From JBJMHZ01 sp045807125 (GTDB lineage: Bacteria > Actinomycetota > Actinomycetes > JAWWOL01), in the NCBI GenBank assembly GCA_045807125.1, contig JBJMHZ010000035.1, positions 55,111 through 119,110 on the forward strand: a DNA stretch of 64,000 bases, given 5' to 3'. A model generated the notes under the pieces. It did not search any database, was not told where the DNA came from, and saw nothing but the letters and a program-made list of their open reading frames with translations. Both the position numbers and the translations under genes were made by a program. Positions within the stretch are counted from its first letter, which is position 1, and each line of letters opens with the position of its first letter. Positions 15,132 to 23,526 of this stretch are shown piece by piece.

Positions 15132-17993
15132 CTAGTTCCCGTCGAAGATCAGTACCGACGGCAGAGCGCAGTGCGGCCCCATCCGCAGCAGCTGGTAGAC
15201 CATGCCCGAGAGCCCGACCAAGAGGCCCGGGGTGAACGCCCCGCGCGACAGCCCCTCGGTCGGGCCCTGTTGCTCGACGCTGGCGACGATGCGCGCGGCG
15301 ACGAGCCGGCGGTCGACCTGATCGGTGAGCGCGCCGGCCGCTGCCATCCGCTCGACCAGTTCCCACGCACCGAAGTCGCCGTGGCAGAGCGTGTGGCTCC
15401 AGCCGAAGCCGACCCGCGCGGCCGCGTCGCCGCCGCGCACCGCGACGTCGAGCAGATCCTCCCGGCCGGTCCGCCGGTAGAGGTCCCAGGCCGACAGGCC
15501 GATGCCGACCGCGCCGTGGCACCACGCGGTGAGGGACTCGGGAGCGTCGATGTCCCGGAGGTCCGCCCAGCTCGCCTCCGCCGGCTGCCAGAGCGACTCC
15601 TCGAAGGCGAGCGCGCGGTCGGCGAGGGCGGTCCACCGCTCGTCGCCGGTGGCCAGTCCGAGCCGGGCGAGCGCCCAGCCGATCCCGCTGGACCCGTGCG
15701 CATATCCGCCGAGACCGCGCGGTGCGCTCGGGCTCGGCCAGCGCGCCGTGCCGTCCTCGACCACCGCATCGCGGTCGAGGTGCTGGGCGGCCTGCGCGGC
15801 GATGTCGACCCAGCCCTGATCGCCGCTGCGCTCGGCCAGGGCGAGCACCGGCACGATCGCACCGGCCGGCCCGGTCAGCACGTCGTGCAGGCGGCCGTCG
15901 GCGAGCTTGCCCGGGATGGCATCGGCGAGCGCCGCCGCGCGGCGGAGGTATCGCCCATCGCCGGTCAGCCGGTGCAGGAGCAGCCACATCCAGATGCCGC
16001 CCCCGATGCCGGTGTACGAGCCGACGCCGTTGTAGTCGACCGTGCTCTCGGCGCGCTCCAGCACGGCCGTCGCGGCAGTGAGCAGCGGCTCGACGTCGGG
16101 GACCTCTGGTACGGCCCCGCGCCGGGACTCGTGCAGGTACGCCGCCAGGGCGGCGATCAGCCCGGCCTGGCCGCTGTAGAGGTCGAGGTTGAGCGGGCGC
16201 ACCGTCCAGCCGTGCTCGGTGAGCACCGGACCGATCCAGGTGGCGGTGCCGTCGTCGCCATGGATCGCAGCGGTGCAGAGCCGGCGGACCAGGTCCTCGG
16301 CGACCCGGACGCGGCGAGCGTCCAGATCGCCGGCGTCGATCTGCTCGACCGGCATCCGCTCGAGCGCCGGGCTCCTTCCCTGGTTCAGGTAGGCGCCGAC
16401 CAGCGATGCGCGGATGACGGACTCCTCGAACCGGGCGTCCGTCGCGCGCCAGGCAGCCAGCGCGGCCGCGATCCGGTCGCCGTAGGCACCGATGACCGTA
16501 CGGCCCGGCCCGACGACGCGACCGGTCTCGGGCGTGAACGTGAAGACCGGCACGTCGCCGAGCAGCAGGTCGGCGACCTCGGCAGCGACCGCCTCCGCGG
16601 TCGCGGGCGTGCCCGGCACGTTGGCGGATTGCCGCGTGAGCAGGTCGGTCGCCTTCGCCACGGCAGCGGCCTCGTCGTGCAGCGCGGCGGGGTGCCAGAG
16701 CATCCGGGCCAGCTCGACGTACGCCTGCGTCGCCCGCGGCACCACGCGCAGCTCGCAGCCGGCGAAGCGGGCCAGCCGGCGCTCGAGGTCGCCGGTGGCG
16801 TCGAGCCGGGCGATGCGGCCGGCCATGGCGTGGTACCCCGCGATCACGTGGTCCCAGTGCCGCTCGGGGTGCGGCGCGGGCGTCGGGTGGTTCGCCGCTG
16901 TCGCCACGTCGGCGGGCTCCAGCACCAGCCGGGCCTCGTCGGTGCCCGCCCCGACGATGGTCGGCAGCGGCACCTGCGGCTGCTGGCCGGGCAGCGCCCC
17001 GACGGCGGAGAAGTCGATGCCCTGCAGGGCGAGCCGGGTCTGCCGCCACGGCAGCAGTCCGGTACGAACCGAGGTCCGGCGCACCATGCCGGCTGCCCGG
17101 TCGAAGGCGTCCCCCATCGGACCGGCCGGCATGGGGGGCTCGGGGTAGAACAACGTCTCGCAGTCCACGACGACCGGGATCGGCCCGTCGGCCACGACGT
17201 TCTCGGCGTGCAGGTCGTTGCCGCTGACCAGCTGCATGACCGCGAGCCACTCCCCGATGCCGCGGTAGAAGCGCGTCTCCTCCGCCGCGTCGGCGCAGAA
17301 CCGATGTGGGACGTGGGCCGCCCAGCCGTAGCCGTCGCCGCGCAGCACGGGCGGCACCCTGATCCGGTCGCCAGGCTCGGCGTCGGACTGGAGCGCCTCC
17401 AGCAGCTCCGCGAGCGCGACGTCGACCTCCAGCGAGCGAGGCTTGTAGACCACCGAGCCGGCGGCGAACCGCAGGACCGCCACGGCCTGACCGCCGCGAT
17501 GGCTGTCGCCCGCCTCGCTGCCGACATCGACCAGCGGCCCGGGATCGGCACCCATCAGCAGCCCGGCCAGCCGGGAACGGTCGGCGCAGAGCCTCCGGGC
17601 CAGCGCGAGATGGGCGGAGCAGCGCGCCTCGACCATGCGGCGCACGCGGGGCAGCAGCGTCGGATAGGCGGCCGCGATCTCGTCCCAGAAGTCCGGCGTC
17701 GCGGCGTAGCCGACGAACTGGTCCCACCGGGCCTCGCTGGTCGCGGCCGTGAGCCGCTGGGACATCCGGGCGGCGTGCAGCTCCAGCAGCAGCAGCCGGT
17801 TGAGGCGCACCTGGGCCACCCGGTGGACCGACCGGCGCGCGGCCGTCGCCAGCACCTCGATGTCGTCCGTCGCCAGTCCGCTGAGCGCGCGCAACCGCTC
17901 GACGTGGGCGTCGACCGCGGGGTCGACCAGGTGAGCGATGCCCGGCGCGAACGGGCCGGCGTCGGCGTCCGTCGCCGTGGAGAGGGTCGTCAT
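15132..17993 (-). CDS. lanM: Class II lanthipeptide synthetase LanM
   Basis: A 953-residue bifunctional enzyme that would dehydrate Ser/Thr of a precursor peptide and then close thioether rings with Cys. The N-terminal DUF4135 dehydratase (about 120-480) shows the kinase-like VVYKPRSLEVDVALAELL, GNDLHAENVV and VVDCETLFYPE. The C-terminal LanC-like cyclase (about 580-945) has alternating GxxG helices and the zinc ligands Cys825 (AWCHGAVG) and Cys870-His871 (LCHGDFG), so both halves look active. The GGGGGA ribosome site precedes the ATG by seven bases. The precursor gene lies 71 bp upstream, with a strong hairpin in the gap. No LanT transporter/protease gene follows; export and leader removal must come from elsewhere. 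Confidence 0.95.
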   Translation of the reverse strand: MTTLSTATDADAGPFAPGIAHLVDPAVDAHVERLRALSGLATDDIEVLATAARRSVHRVAQVRLNRLLLLELHAARMSQRLTAATSEARWDQFVGYAATPDFWDEIAAAYPTLLPRVRRMVEARCSAHLALARRLCADRSRLAGLLMGADPGPLVDVGSEAGDSHRGGQAVAVLRFAAGSVVYKPRSLEVDVALAELLEALQSDAEPGDRIRVPPVLRGDGYGWAAHVPHRFCADAAEETRFYRGIGEWLAVMQLVSGNDLHAENVVADGPIPVVVDCETLFYPEPPMPAGPMGDAFDRAAGMVRRTSVRTGLLPWRQTRLALQGIDFSAVGALPGQQPQVPLPTIVGAGTDEARLVLEPADVATAANHPTPAPHPERHWDHVIAGYHAMAGRIARLDATGDLERRLARFAGCELRVVPRATQAYVELARMLWHPAALHDEAAAVAKATDLLTRQSANVPGTPATAEAVAAEVADLLLGDVPVFTFTPETGRVVGPGRTVIGAYGDRIAAALAAWRATDARFEESVIRASLVGAYLNQGRSPALERMPVEQIDAGDLDARRVRVAEDLVRRLCTAAIHGDDGTATWIGPVLTEHGWTVRPLNLDLYSGQAGLIAALAAYLHESRRGAVPEVPDVEPLLTAATAVLERAESTVDYNGVGSYTGIGGGIWMWLLLHRLTGDGRYLRRAAALADAIPGKLADGRLHDVLTGPAGAIVPVLALAERSGDQGWVDIAAQAAQHLDRDAVVEDGTARWPSPSAPRGLGGYAHGSSGIGWALARLGLATGDERWTALADRALAFEESLWQPAEASWADLRDIDAPESLTAWCHGAVGIGLSAWDLYRRTGREDLLDVAVRGGDAAARVGFGWSHTLCHGDFGAWELVERMAAAGALTDQVDRRLVAARIVASVEQQGPTEGLSRGAFTPGLLVGLSGMVYQLLRMGPHCALPSVLIFDGN

Positions 17994-18010
17994 GCATCGT
18001 CCCCCGATCG

Positions 18011-18056
18011 CTCTAGATGCCGGTGCCGGTCAGGCGACCGGCACCGGCATCGAGAG
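18011..18056 (-). terminator. Hairpin between lanA and lanM (probable partial terminator or RNA-processing element)
   Basis: A perfect 16-bp inverted repeat (18016-18031 and 18036-18051) with an AGGC loop, extended by four more pairs beyond one mismatch (18011-18014 with 53-56). It fills most of the 71-bp gap between the lanA stop and the lanM start. No T-tract follows on the minus strand, so it is unlikely to stop transcription completely. In lantibiotic operons such hairpins keep precursor mRNA more abundant than synthetase mRNA. Confidence 0.7.
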
Positions 18057-18064
18057 CAGTCGGA

Positions 18065-18259
18065 TCAGCAGCACCCGATGGTGTGGCTGCCCGAGCAGAG
18101 CGAGACGGAGTCGGCCACCAGGAAGTCGGCGTTGACGAGGTCGCGCTCGGTGCCCGCGCCGCCGAGGAACAGCGGGCCGGCCGGGTTGTCGTCGCCATCG
18201 CCGGCGCGCCAGGCGGCGAGCAGGGTCTCGGTCGAAGGAGTGAGGACGGCGGTAGGCAT
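18065..18259 (-). CDS. lanA: Class II lanthipeptide precursor peptide
   Basis: A 64-residue precursor with a GAAAGGGG ribosome site, directly upstream of lanM. The leader (MPTAVLTPSTETLLAAWRAG) continues through an acidic DGDDNPAG stretch; a PAG element of this kind occurs in leaders of the plantaricin C/actagardine group. All three cysteines are in the last ten residues: CSGSHTIGCC (Cys55, 63 and 64), with Ser51, Ser53, Ser56, Ser58 and Thr60 as possible dehydration sites, so up to three short rings could form. The cleavage site is unclear: a Gly-Gly lies at 33-34, far from the core, and none sits next to the cysteines. The mature product is unknown to me. Confidence 0.85.
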   Translation of the reverse strand: MPTAVLTPSTETLLAAWRAGDGDDNPAGPLFLGGAGTERDLVNADFLVADSVSLCSGSHTIGCC

Positions 18260-18332
18260 GGCAGCCCCTTTCGGTCATGAGCGGTCCCCCGACCCGACGG
18301 GCTGGAGGGCGGCCACTCGGTCGATGCATCGG

Positions 18333-18361
18333 AGACTGACATAACCGGTATGCCTTGCCAA
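18333..18361 (-). promoter_or_regulatory. Candidate lanA promoter with a PadR-type site between -35 and -10
   Basis: On the minus strand TTGGCA (18356-18361), a 17-bp spacer and CAGTCT (18333-18338) form a plausible sigma-70-type promoter about 75 bp before lanA. The spacer contains AGGCATACCG (18346-18355), a word repeated twice over the presumed transcription start of the divergent padR gene. The rest of the 315-bp gap between lanA and padR shows no gene. Confidence 0.5.
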
Positions 18362-18492
18362 GTATCGCCTTCTGACACAAAACCGTAACCAGGGACGTAC
18401 GGGCCGCTGGCCGGCGACGACAGGAGCGCCCGGCCAGGGCGGGCGGCGGCGCGGCCCCCGACCCCGGCCGTCACGACCAAACGGTGCGGCCC

Positions 18493-18557
18493 TTGCGCAG
18501 GCGCCAGCCGCTGTGCATACTCCGTAGGCATACCGCGTAGGCATACCGCGTACGCAT
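18493..18557 (+). promoter_or_regulatory. padR promoter with tandem 13-bp operator repeats
   Basis: TTGCGC (18493-18498), 17 bp, then CATACT (18516-18521) gives a good promoter. Two perfect tandem copies of GTAGGCATACCGC follow at 18524-18536 and 18537-18549, flanked by degenerate copies (GTGCATACTCC from 18513, GTACGCAT from 18550). The array covers the expected transcription start, the position of an autorepressor operator. Confidence 0.6.
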
Positions 18558-18574
18558 GGACCGGCGGAGGCATC

Positions 18575-19168
18575 GTGTCGATCCGGCAAGGGCTGCTGGC
18601 GCTGCTGGCGGAGGAGCCTCGCCACGGCTACTGGCTGCGCCAGGAGTTCGAGGCGAGGACGGGCGCGACCTGGCCGCTCAACATCGGGCAGGTCTACACG
18701 ACGCTGGCCCGGCTCGAGCGCGACGGCCTCGTCGAGGTCACCGGTGACGGCGACGAGTCGCACAAGGTCTACGCGATCACGCCGGCTGGGCTGGCCGAGC
18801 TGGCGGCGTGGTTCGCCACCCCGGTGCGCCGCGAGGACCGGCCGAGGGACGAGCTCGCCATCAAGCTCGCCATGGCGGCCGCGACCCCCGGCGTCGACGT
18901 CGCCGGCGTCATCCAGGCGCAGCGGCGCGACACCGTGCGGGCGCTGCAGGACTACACCCGGCTGAAGGTCGACGCCGAGCCGGACGACCTGGCCTGGGCG
19001 ATCGTCCTCGACTCGCTGGTCTTCGCGGCCGAGGCCGAGGTGCGCTGGCTCGACGCCTGCGAGGAGCGGCTCGCCCGCCACCACGCGGCACGGCGGACGG
19101 CGGCCCGTTCGCAGCGACCGGAGCGCGCCGAGCGCGCCGAGCGCGCCACCGAAGGGACGCGGCGATGA
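18575..19168 (+). CDS. PadR family transcriptional regulator
   Basis: A 197-residue regulator. The N-terminal winged helix matches PadR: IRQGLLALLAEEPRHGYWLR, then GQVYTTLARLERDGLVEV and YAITPAGLAELAAWF. The C-terminal part is helical, as in the longer PadR subfamily that dimerises through it. PadR proteins usually repress an adjacent transporter gene and release DNA on binding a small molecule. It starts with GTG after GGCGGAGG, and its stop overlaps the ABC ATPase start (ATGA), so regulator and transporter form one operon. Tandem repeats over its promoter, one copy of which recurs in the lanA promoter, suggest autoregulation and control of the lanthipeptide genes. A low-complexity ERAERAERAT tail closes the protein. 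Confidence 0.92.
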   Translation: MSIRQGLLALLAEEPRHGYWLRQEFEARTGATWPLNIGQVYTTLARLERDGLVEVTGDGDESHKVYAITPAGLAELAAWFATPVRREDRPRDELAIKLAMAAATPGVDVAGVIQAQRRDTVRALQDYTRLKVDAEPDDLAWAIVLDSLVFAAEAEVRWLDACEERLARHHAARRTAARSQRPERAERAERATEGTRR

Positions 19169-19902
19169 GCAGCACCGGCGCGATCGTCATCAGCATGCGC
19201 GAGGTGTCGCGCGTGCACGGCACCGGCGCGACAGCGGTGCAGGCCCTGCGCGGCATCTCCCTCGACGTGGCGGCCGGCGAGCTGGTCGCCGTCATGGGGC
19301 CGAGCGGGTCGGGCAAGTCGACCCTGCTGAACATCGCCGGCGGCCTCGACTCGCCCACGGCCGGCGAGGTCCTCGTCGAGCAGGTGCTGCTGTCGGGGCT
19401 GTCCAGGGCCGCGCTGGCCGCCGTCCGGCGCCGGTCGGTCGGCTACGTCTTCCAGGAGCTGAACCTCATCCCGGCGCTGACCGCCGCGGAGAACGTCGCG
19501 CTTCCTCGCGAGCTCGACGGCGTCCCGGTGCGCAAGGCGCGCGCCGAGGCCATCGACGCGCTGACGACCGTGGGCCTGCGCGAGCTCGCCGACCGGTTCC
19601 CGGACGAGCTGTCCGGCGGCCAGCAGCAGCGCACCGCGATCGCCAGGGCCCTGGTCGGGCCGCGCCGCCTGGTGCTCGCCGACGAGCCGACCGGCGCCCT
19701 CGACTCGATCACCGGCGAGGAGATCATGCGACTGCTGCGCAGCCGGTGCGACGCCGGTGCGGCCGGCATCATCGTCACCCACGACGCGCGGCACGCGGCA
19801 TGGGCCGACCGCGTCGTGTTCCTCCGCGACGGCCGGATCGCCGACGACACCGGCGTCCAGCCCGGCCCGGACTCGTTGCTGCGCGGCGGGAGCCACCGGT
19901 GA
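19165..19902 (+). CDS. ABC transporter ATP-binding protein, LolD/MacB type
   Basis: A 245-residue ATPase with Walker A MGPSGSGKSTLLN, the Q-loop YVFQELNLIPALTAAEN typical of the MacB/LolD/FtsE branch, signature LSGGQQQRTAIARAL, Walker B LVLADEPTGALDS and switch His in IIVTHD. It sits in an ATGA overlap with padR and a GTGA overlap with the permease, so all three are co-translated. This branch works with FtsX-type permeases by mechanotransmission and is often used for antimicrobial-peptide resistance or lipoprotein and peptide extrusion rather than bulk transport. Its divergence from lanA/lanM makes self-immunity or export of the lanthipeptide a reasonable hypothesis. Confidence 0.93.
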   Translation: MSSTGAIVISMREVSRVHGTGATAVQALRGISLDVAAGELVAVMGPSGSGKSTLLNIAGGLDSPTAGEVLVEQVLLSGLSRAALAAVRRRSVGYVFQELNLIPALTAAENVALPRELDGVPVRKARAEAIDALTTVGLRELADRFPDELSGGQQQRTAIARALVGPRRLVLADEPTGALDSITGEEIMRLLRSRCDAGAAGIIVTHDARHAAWADRVVFLRDGRIADDTGVQPGPDSLLRGGSHR

Positions 19903-22460
19903 GCCGGTTGCCGTCCCTCTCGGTCGCGGTACGGCTCGCCCGGCGCGATGCGTTGCTGCACAAGGGCCGCAGCCTGCTCGTCATGCTCATGGTGGCGCTG
20001 CCGGTGCTCGGCCTCACCGGCGCCGACGTGCTGGCCCGCACCATGCAGCTGTCTCCCATGCAGAAGCTCGACCGCGAGATCGGCCGGGCCGACGCCAGGC
20101 TGCAGATTGTCGGCGGTCAGGTGACGCAGGGCGCCGACGCCGCGACCGGCACGAGCAGCGACGGCCACGAGGTGGCTCCTGGCACTCCCGCCTACGCCGC
20201 GCTGCGACGCACGGCGCTCGCCGCGCTGCCGCCCGGCTCGCGCGCGATCGACTACGAGACCGGGACGGCGATCGTCCGGGCTGGCGACCGGCGGGCGCAG
20301 GTGAGCTCGATCGGGCTGGACCTGCGCGATCCCATGACGACGGGCCTGGCGCACCTGGTGCGCGGACGGCTGCCCGGCGGTCCGGACGAGGCGTCGGTGT
20401 CGCCGCATCTCGCCGACCGGTTCGGCCTGCGGGTCGGGAGCAGCGTCCGGCTGGGCGAGCACGACGCCGTCGTGGTCGGCCTCGTCGCGAGCTCCTCCGC
20501 CCTCCGCGACGACCTCGTCTGGACGCTGCCGGGCGGCACTGGTGGTACTGGCGGCCCGGTGGCGCAGGCGTCCTACCTGCTCGTCGCGTCGCCCAGGCCG
20601 ATCACCTGGACCGACGTGCAGCGGTTCGACGCCATGGGCGTCGCGGTGACCTCCCGCGCCGTGGTGGCCGACCCGCCGCCCGGCGCGGACCCTTCCCCCC
20701 GCTCGGTCGATTCGATGGTGATGGGCATCGCGACGGTCGCCGTCGGGCTGGGCGTGCTCGAAGTGATGCTGCTCGCCGGCGCCGCCTTCGCCGTCGGTGC
20801 GCGCCGGCAGCGCCGGGAGCTCGCGCTGCTCGCGGCGGCCGGCGGTGACCCGGCGCAGGTACGACAGGTCGTGCTCGCGGGCGGCGGCGTCCTCGGAGCG
20901 GCCGGCGCGCTCCTCGGCGTCGCCGTCGGCGTGGTCACCGGCGTGCTCGCCCGGCCGGCGCTGGAGCGGCTGTCCGACCGGCTGGCCGGCCCGCTCGACA
21001 TCCGGCCCGTCGAGCTGCTCGCGATCGCCGCCGTCGGCCTCGCCACCGGGGTGCTGGCCGCCGTCCTGCCGGCCAGGACCGCCGCCCGCGACGACGTCGT
21101 GGCCGCGCTGACCGGCCGGCGCGGCACGGTCGCCACCCGGCGCCGCGTCCCGATGACGGGGCTCGGCATGGTGGCGCTCGGCTCGCTGCTCGCCGCGTAC
21201 GCCGCGCACCCACCGGCCCGCTTCACGCTGATCCTCGTCGGCGCCGTGATGGCCGAGCTCGGGTTCGTCGTCTGCGCGCCGGCGCTCGTCGGGGCCGCTG
21301 GGCGGCTGGCCGGGCACTTGCCGCTCGCGCCGCGGCTCGCGCTGCGCGACGCGGCTCGCCATCGCAGCCGCACCGGCCCGGCGGTCGCGGCCATCATGGC
21401 GGCGATCGCCGGCAGCGTGGCGGTGTCGACCTACATCACCAGCACGGTCGAGCGAGAGCGGCAGAACTACCAACCGCTGGCGCTCATGGGCCAGGCGCTG
21501 GTGCAGGTATCCGCCGGCTCGGATGCGCCGAGCGCCGACACGGTGCTGGCCATCGCGCGGCGCGACGCCGGCGCGACAGGCATCGTCGCGCTGGCCACCC
21601 TCGACTGCTTCAGCGAGACGTGCACGACGGTGGACATCCTGACGCCACCGGACTCCTCCTGCCCGCAGGGATGCGTCACCAGTGGCCGCGCTCCGGCTGT
21701 CGGCGACGCGCGGACGGTCGCTGCGCTCGCCGGGCGAACCGACGCCGGCGCCGCGGCCGCGCTTGCCCGCGGCACCGTCGTCGTCCTCGCCCCCGGCGCC
21801 GTGCGGGGCGGCCAGATCACGGTCGAGCTCTCCTCCGCCGGCGACACCGGCGCGCCCCGGCAGGTGCGGCTGCCCGCCTACCAGGCCCGGGCCGCAGCCG
21901 GCACCCCGGTGACCGACGCCGTGCTGCCCGCGGCGGTTGCCAGTTCGCTGGGGCTCGCGCCGTCGACCCACGCCTACCTGCTGCGCACCGACCGGACGCC
22001 GAGCCAGGCACAGGTCGACCGGGCGAACGCCGACCTCGCCGGCGGCGGCGACGTCTACGTGGAGCGCGGCTACCACCCCGAGCGCTGGGCGTACGGCCTC
22101 ATCGCGCTCGCGGTCGGTGCGGCGCTCGTGACGCTGGGGGCGACCGCTGTGACGACGGGCCTGTCGGCGGCCGAGCTGCGCCCAGACCTCGCCACCCTCG
22201 CCGCCGTGGGCGGGGCCCCGCGGACCAGGCGCGCGCTCGCCGCGAGCCAGGCCGGCACGATCGCGGGGCTCGGCGCCGGGCTGGGCGTCGTGGCCGGCGT
22301 GATCCCGGCCTGGGCGATCCTCACCGCCAACCACGCCATGCCGGTCGCCCTGCCGTGGGCCACGATCGCCGCGCTGGTGATCGGCCTTCCGATCGTCGTC
22401 ACCGTCGCGACGGGTGCGCTGACCAGGGCCCGGCTGCCGGGCGAGCGCCGCCTCGGTTGA
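19899..22460 (+). CDS. ABC transporter permease with two FtsX domains
   Basis: An 853-residue membrane protein starting with GTG inside the ATPase stop. Layout: one N-terminal membrane segment (SLLVMLMVALPVLGL), an extracytoplasmic domain to about 240, a first FtsX core of three helices around 270-450 (with RRQRRELALLAAAGGDPAQVR), a fourth helix pair near 415-460, a second extracytoplasmic region with a Cys pair (DCFSETC), and a second FtsX core from about 725 to the end (RPDLATLAAVGGAPRTRRAL). This single-chain, double-FtsX architecture is typical of actinobacterial MacB-like exporters and bacitracin-type resistance transporters. It converges with pyrE, whose stop lies 3 bp away. Confidence 0.92.
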   Translation: MSRLPSLSVAVRLARRDALLHKGRSLLVMLMVALPVLGLTGADVLARTMQLSPMQKLDREIGRADARLQIVGGQVTQGADAATGTSSDGHEVAPGTPAYAALRRTALAALPPGSRAIDYETGTAIVRAGDRRAQVSSIGLDLRDPMTTGLAHLVRGRLPGGPDEASVSPHLADRFGLRVGSSVRLGEHDAVVVGLVASSSALRDDLVWTLPGGTGGTGGPVAQASYLLVASPRPITWTDVQRFDAMGVAVTSRAVVADPPPGADPSPRSVDSMVMGIATVAVGLGVLEVMLLAGAAFAVGARRQRRELALLAAAGGDPAQVRQVVLAGGGVLGAAGALLGVAVGVVTGVLARPALERLSDRLAGPLDIRPVELLAIAAVGLATGVLAAVLPARTAARDDVVAALTGRRGTVATRRRVPMTGLGMVALGSLLAAYAAHPPARFTLILVGAVMAELGFVVCAPALVGAAGRLAGHLPLAPRLALRDAARHRSRTGPAVAAIMAAIAGSVAVSTYITSTVERERQNYQPLALMGQALVQVSAGSDAPSADTVLAIARRDAGATGIVALATLDCFSETCTTVDILTPPDSSCPQGCVTSGRAPAVGDARTVAALAGRTDAGAAAALARGTVVVLAPGAVRGGQITVELSSAGDTGAPRQVRLPAYQARAAAGTPVTDAVLPAAVASSLGLAPSTHAYLLRTDRTPSQAQVDRANADLAGGGDVYVERGYHPERWAYGLIALAVGAALVTLGATAVTTGLSAAELRPDLATLAAVGGAPRTRRALAASQAGTIAGLGAGLGVVAGVIPAWAILTANHAMPVALPWATIAALVIGLPIVVTVATGALTRARLPGERRLG

Positions 22461-22462
22461 GA

Positions 22463-23011
22463 TCAGGCCAGGCCGAGGTCGGCCAGGCTGAAGGCCGCGA
22501 GGTAGGGCAGGCCGGCGGTCGCCACCGCCTCCGCCGCCCCGCGCTCCACGATGACCGCGACGCCGACCACCTCGGCACCGGCCTCCCTGAGCGCCTCGAC
22601 AGCGGTGAGAACCGAGCCGCCCGTGGTCGAGGTGTCCTCGACGGCGAGCACGCGCCGACCGGCGACGTCCGGCCCCTCGATGCGGCGCTGGAGCCCGTGC
22701 GCCTTGCCCTCCTTGCGGACCACGAAGGCGTCCAGCCGGCGACCCTGCGCCGCGGCCGCGTGCAGCATCGCCGCCGCGACCGGGTCGGCGCCGAGGGTGA
22801 GGCCGCCGACCGCGTCGTAGTCCAGGCCGGCCGTCAGGTCGAGCATCACCCGCCCGACCAGCGGCGCCGCCTCGCCGGACAGCGTGACCCGGCGCAGGTC
22901 GACGTACCAGTCGGCCTCCCGGCCGCTGGACAGCACGACGCGCCCGTGCACGACGGCCTGCTCGGTGATCAGCCGCAGCAGCGCGGCCCGGTCGGCGCTC
23001 TCGCCGCTCAC
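22463..23011 (-). CDS. pyrE: Orotate phosphoribosyltransferase
   Basis: A 182-residue enzyme that joins orotate and PRPP to give orotidine monophosphate in pyrimidine synthesis. The PRPP-binding loop is VLAVEDTSTTGGS, with upstream family segments SSGREADWYVDLRRVTLSG and GGLTLGADPVAAAM, and the flexible catalytic loop VRKEGKAHG. Length is usual for actinobacterial PyrE. The start is a GTG at 23011, supported by GGGAGG seven bases upstream; a longer frame continues upstream but has no homologous features. The small unknown gene 60 bp upstream on the same strand may be co-transcribed. Confidence 0.95.
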   Translation of the reverse strand: MSGESADRAALLRLITEQAVVHGRVVLSSGREADWYVDLRRVTLSGEAAPLVGRVMLDLTAGLDYDAVGGLTLGADPVAAAMLHAAAAQGRRLDAFVVRKEGKAHGLQRRIEGPDVAGRRVLAVEDTSTTGGSVLTAVEALREAGAEVVGVAVIVERGAAEAVATAGLPYLAAFSLADLGLA

Positions 23012-23070
23012 GGGTGGCCTCCCTCGGGTCGGTGCCGAGGAGTCTGCCAGCCGCGCCGGACCGACCCCGG

Positions 23071-23406
23071 TCAGGGCTGGCCGAGGTGGTCGAGGTGGTC
23101 GAGGTCGGAGCCGCGGCCGGGGACGCGGGCGTCCTCGACCTCGCTCGCGGCGGTGACCTCGGCGCTCACGACCGGCAGGCCGGCGACGCCCATCCGGCGC
23201 TCGGCGTCGCGCAGGATGCGCAGGCCGAGCGCCAGGGCCTCCTGCGGCTCGTCGCAATCGATGAGCATGGTGGTGCCGTAGCCGTGCTCGCGCAGCTCCA
23301 CGGCCACCGGCACGTCGGGGAGCGCGGTCATGAGCAGCCGGACCTCGAGGGCGAACGCGGCCGGCGGATCGCCCGCTGTCTCGAGCGACACGACCCACTC
23401 GACCAT
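23071..23406 (-). CDS. Conserved-looking hypothetical protein
   Basis: A 111-residue soluble protein that I cannot assign. It has an even mix of predicted strand and helix: VEWVVSLETAGDPPAAFALE, VAVELREHGYGTTMLIDCDE, then a helix through ALALGLRILRDAERRMGV and an acidic tail with DLDHLDHLGQ. No signal peptide, membrane segment or metal motif is visible. It precedes pyrE by 60 bp on the same strand. The codon pattern (high third-position GC) and clean start support it being a real gene. Confidence 0.6.
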   Translation of the reverse strand: MVEWVVSLETAGDPPAAFALEVRLLMTALPDVPVAVELREHGYGTTMLIDCDEPQEALALGLRILRDAERRMGVAGLPVVSAEVTAASEVEDARVPGRGSDLDHLDHLGQP

Positions 23407-23526
23407 CCGCCACTCCCTGCTCGCCGGCTCCCCGTCCCCCCGTCCAACGAGGCGGCTCGGCAGAGGTCGCGGGCTGGGGCGAATTCGGTGGACGGACGCG
23501 GCGACGCCGGTGCGGTGCGCGAGCGA

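Noticed and set aside
18030..18380. Alternative minus-strand frame overlapping lanA
   Set aside because: It lacks lanthipeptide features and a ribosome site, while lanA has a strong ribosome site, a leader and a Cys/Ser/Thr core beside lanM.
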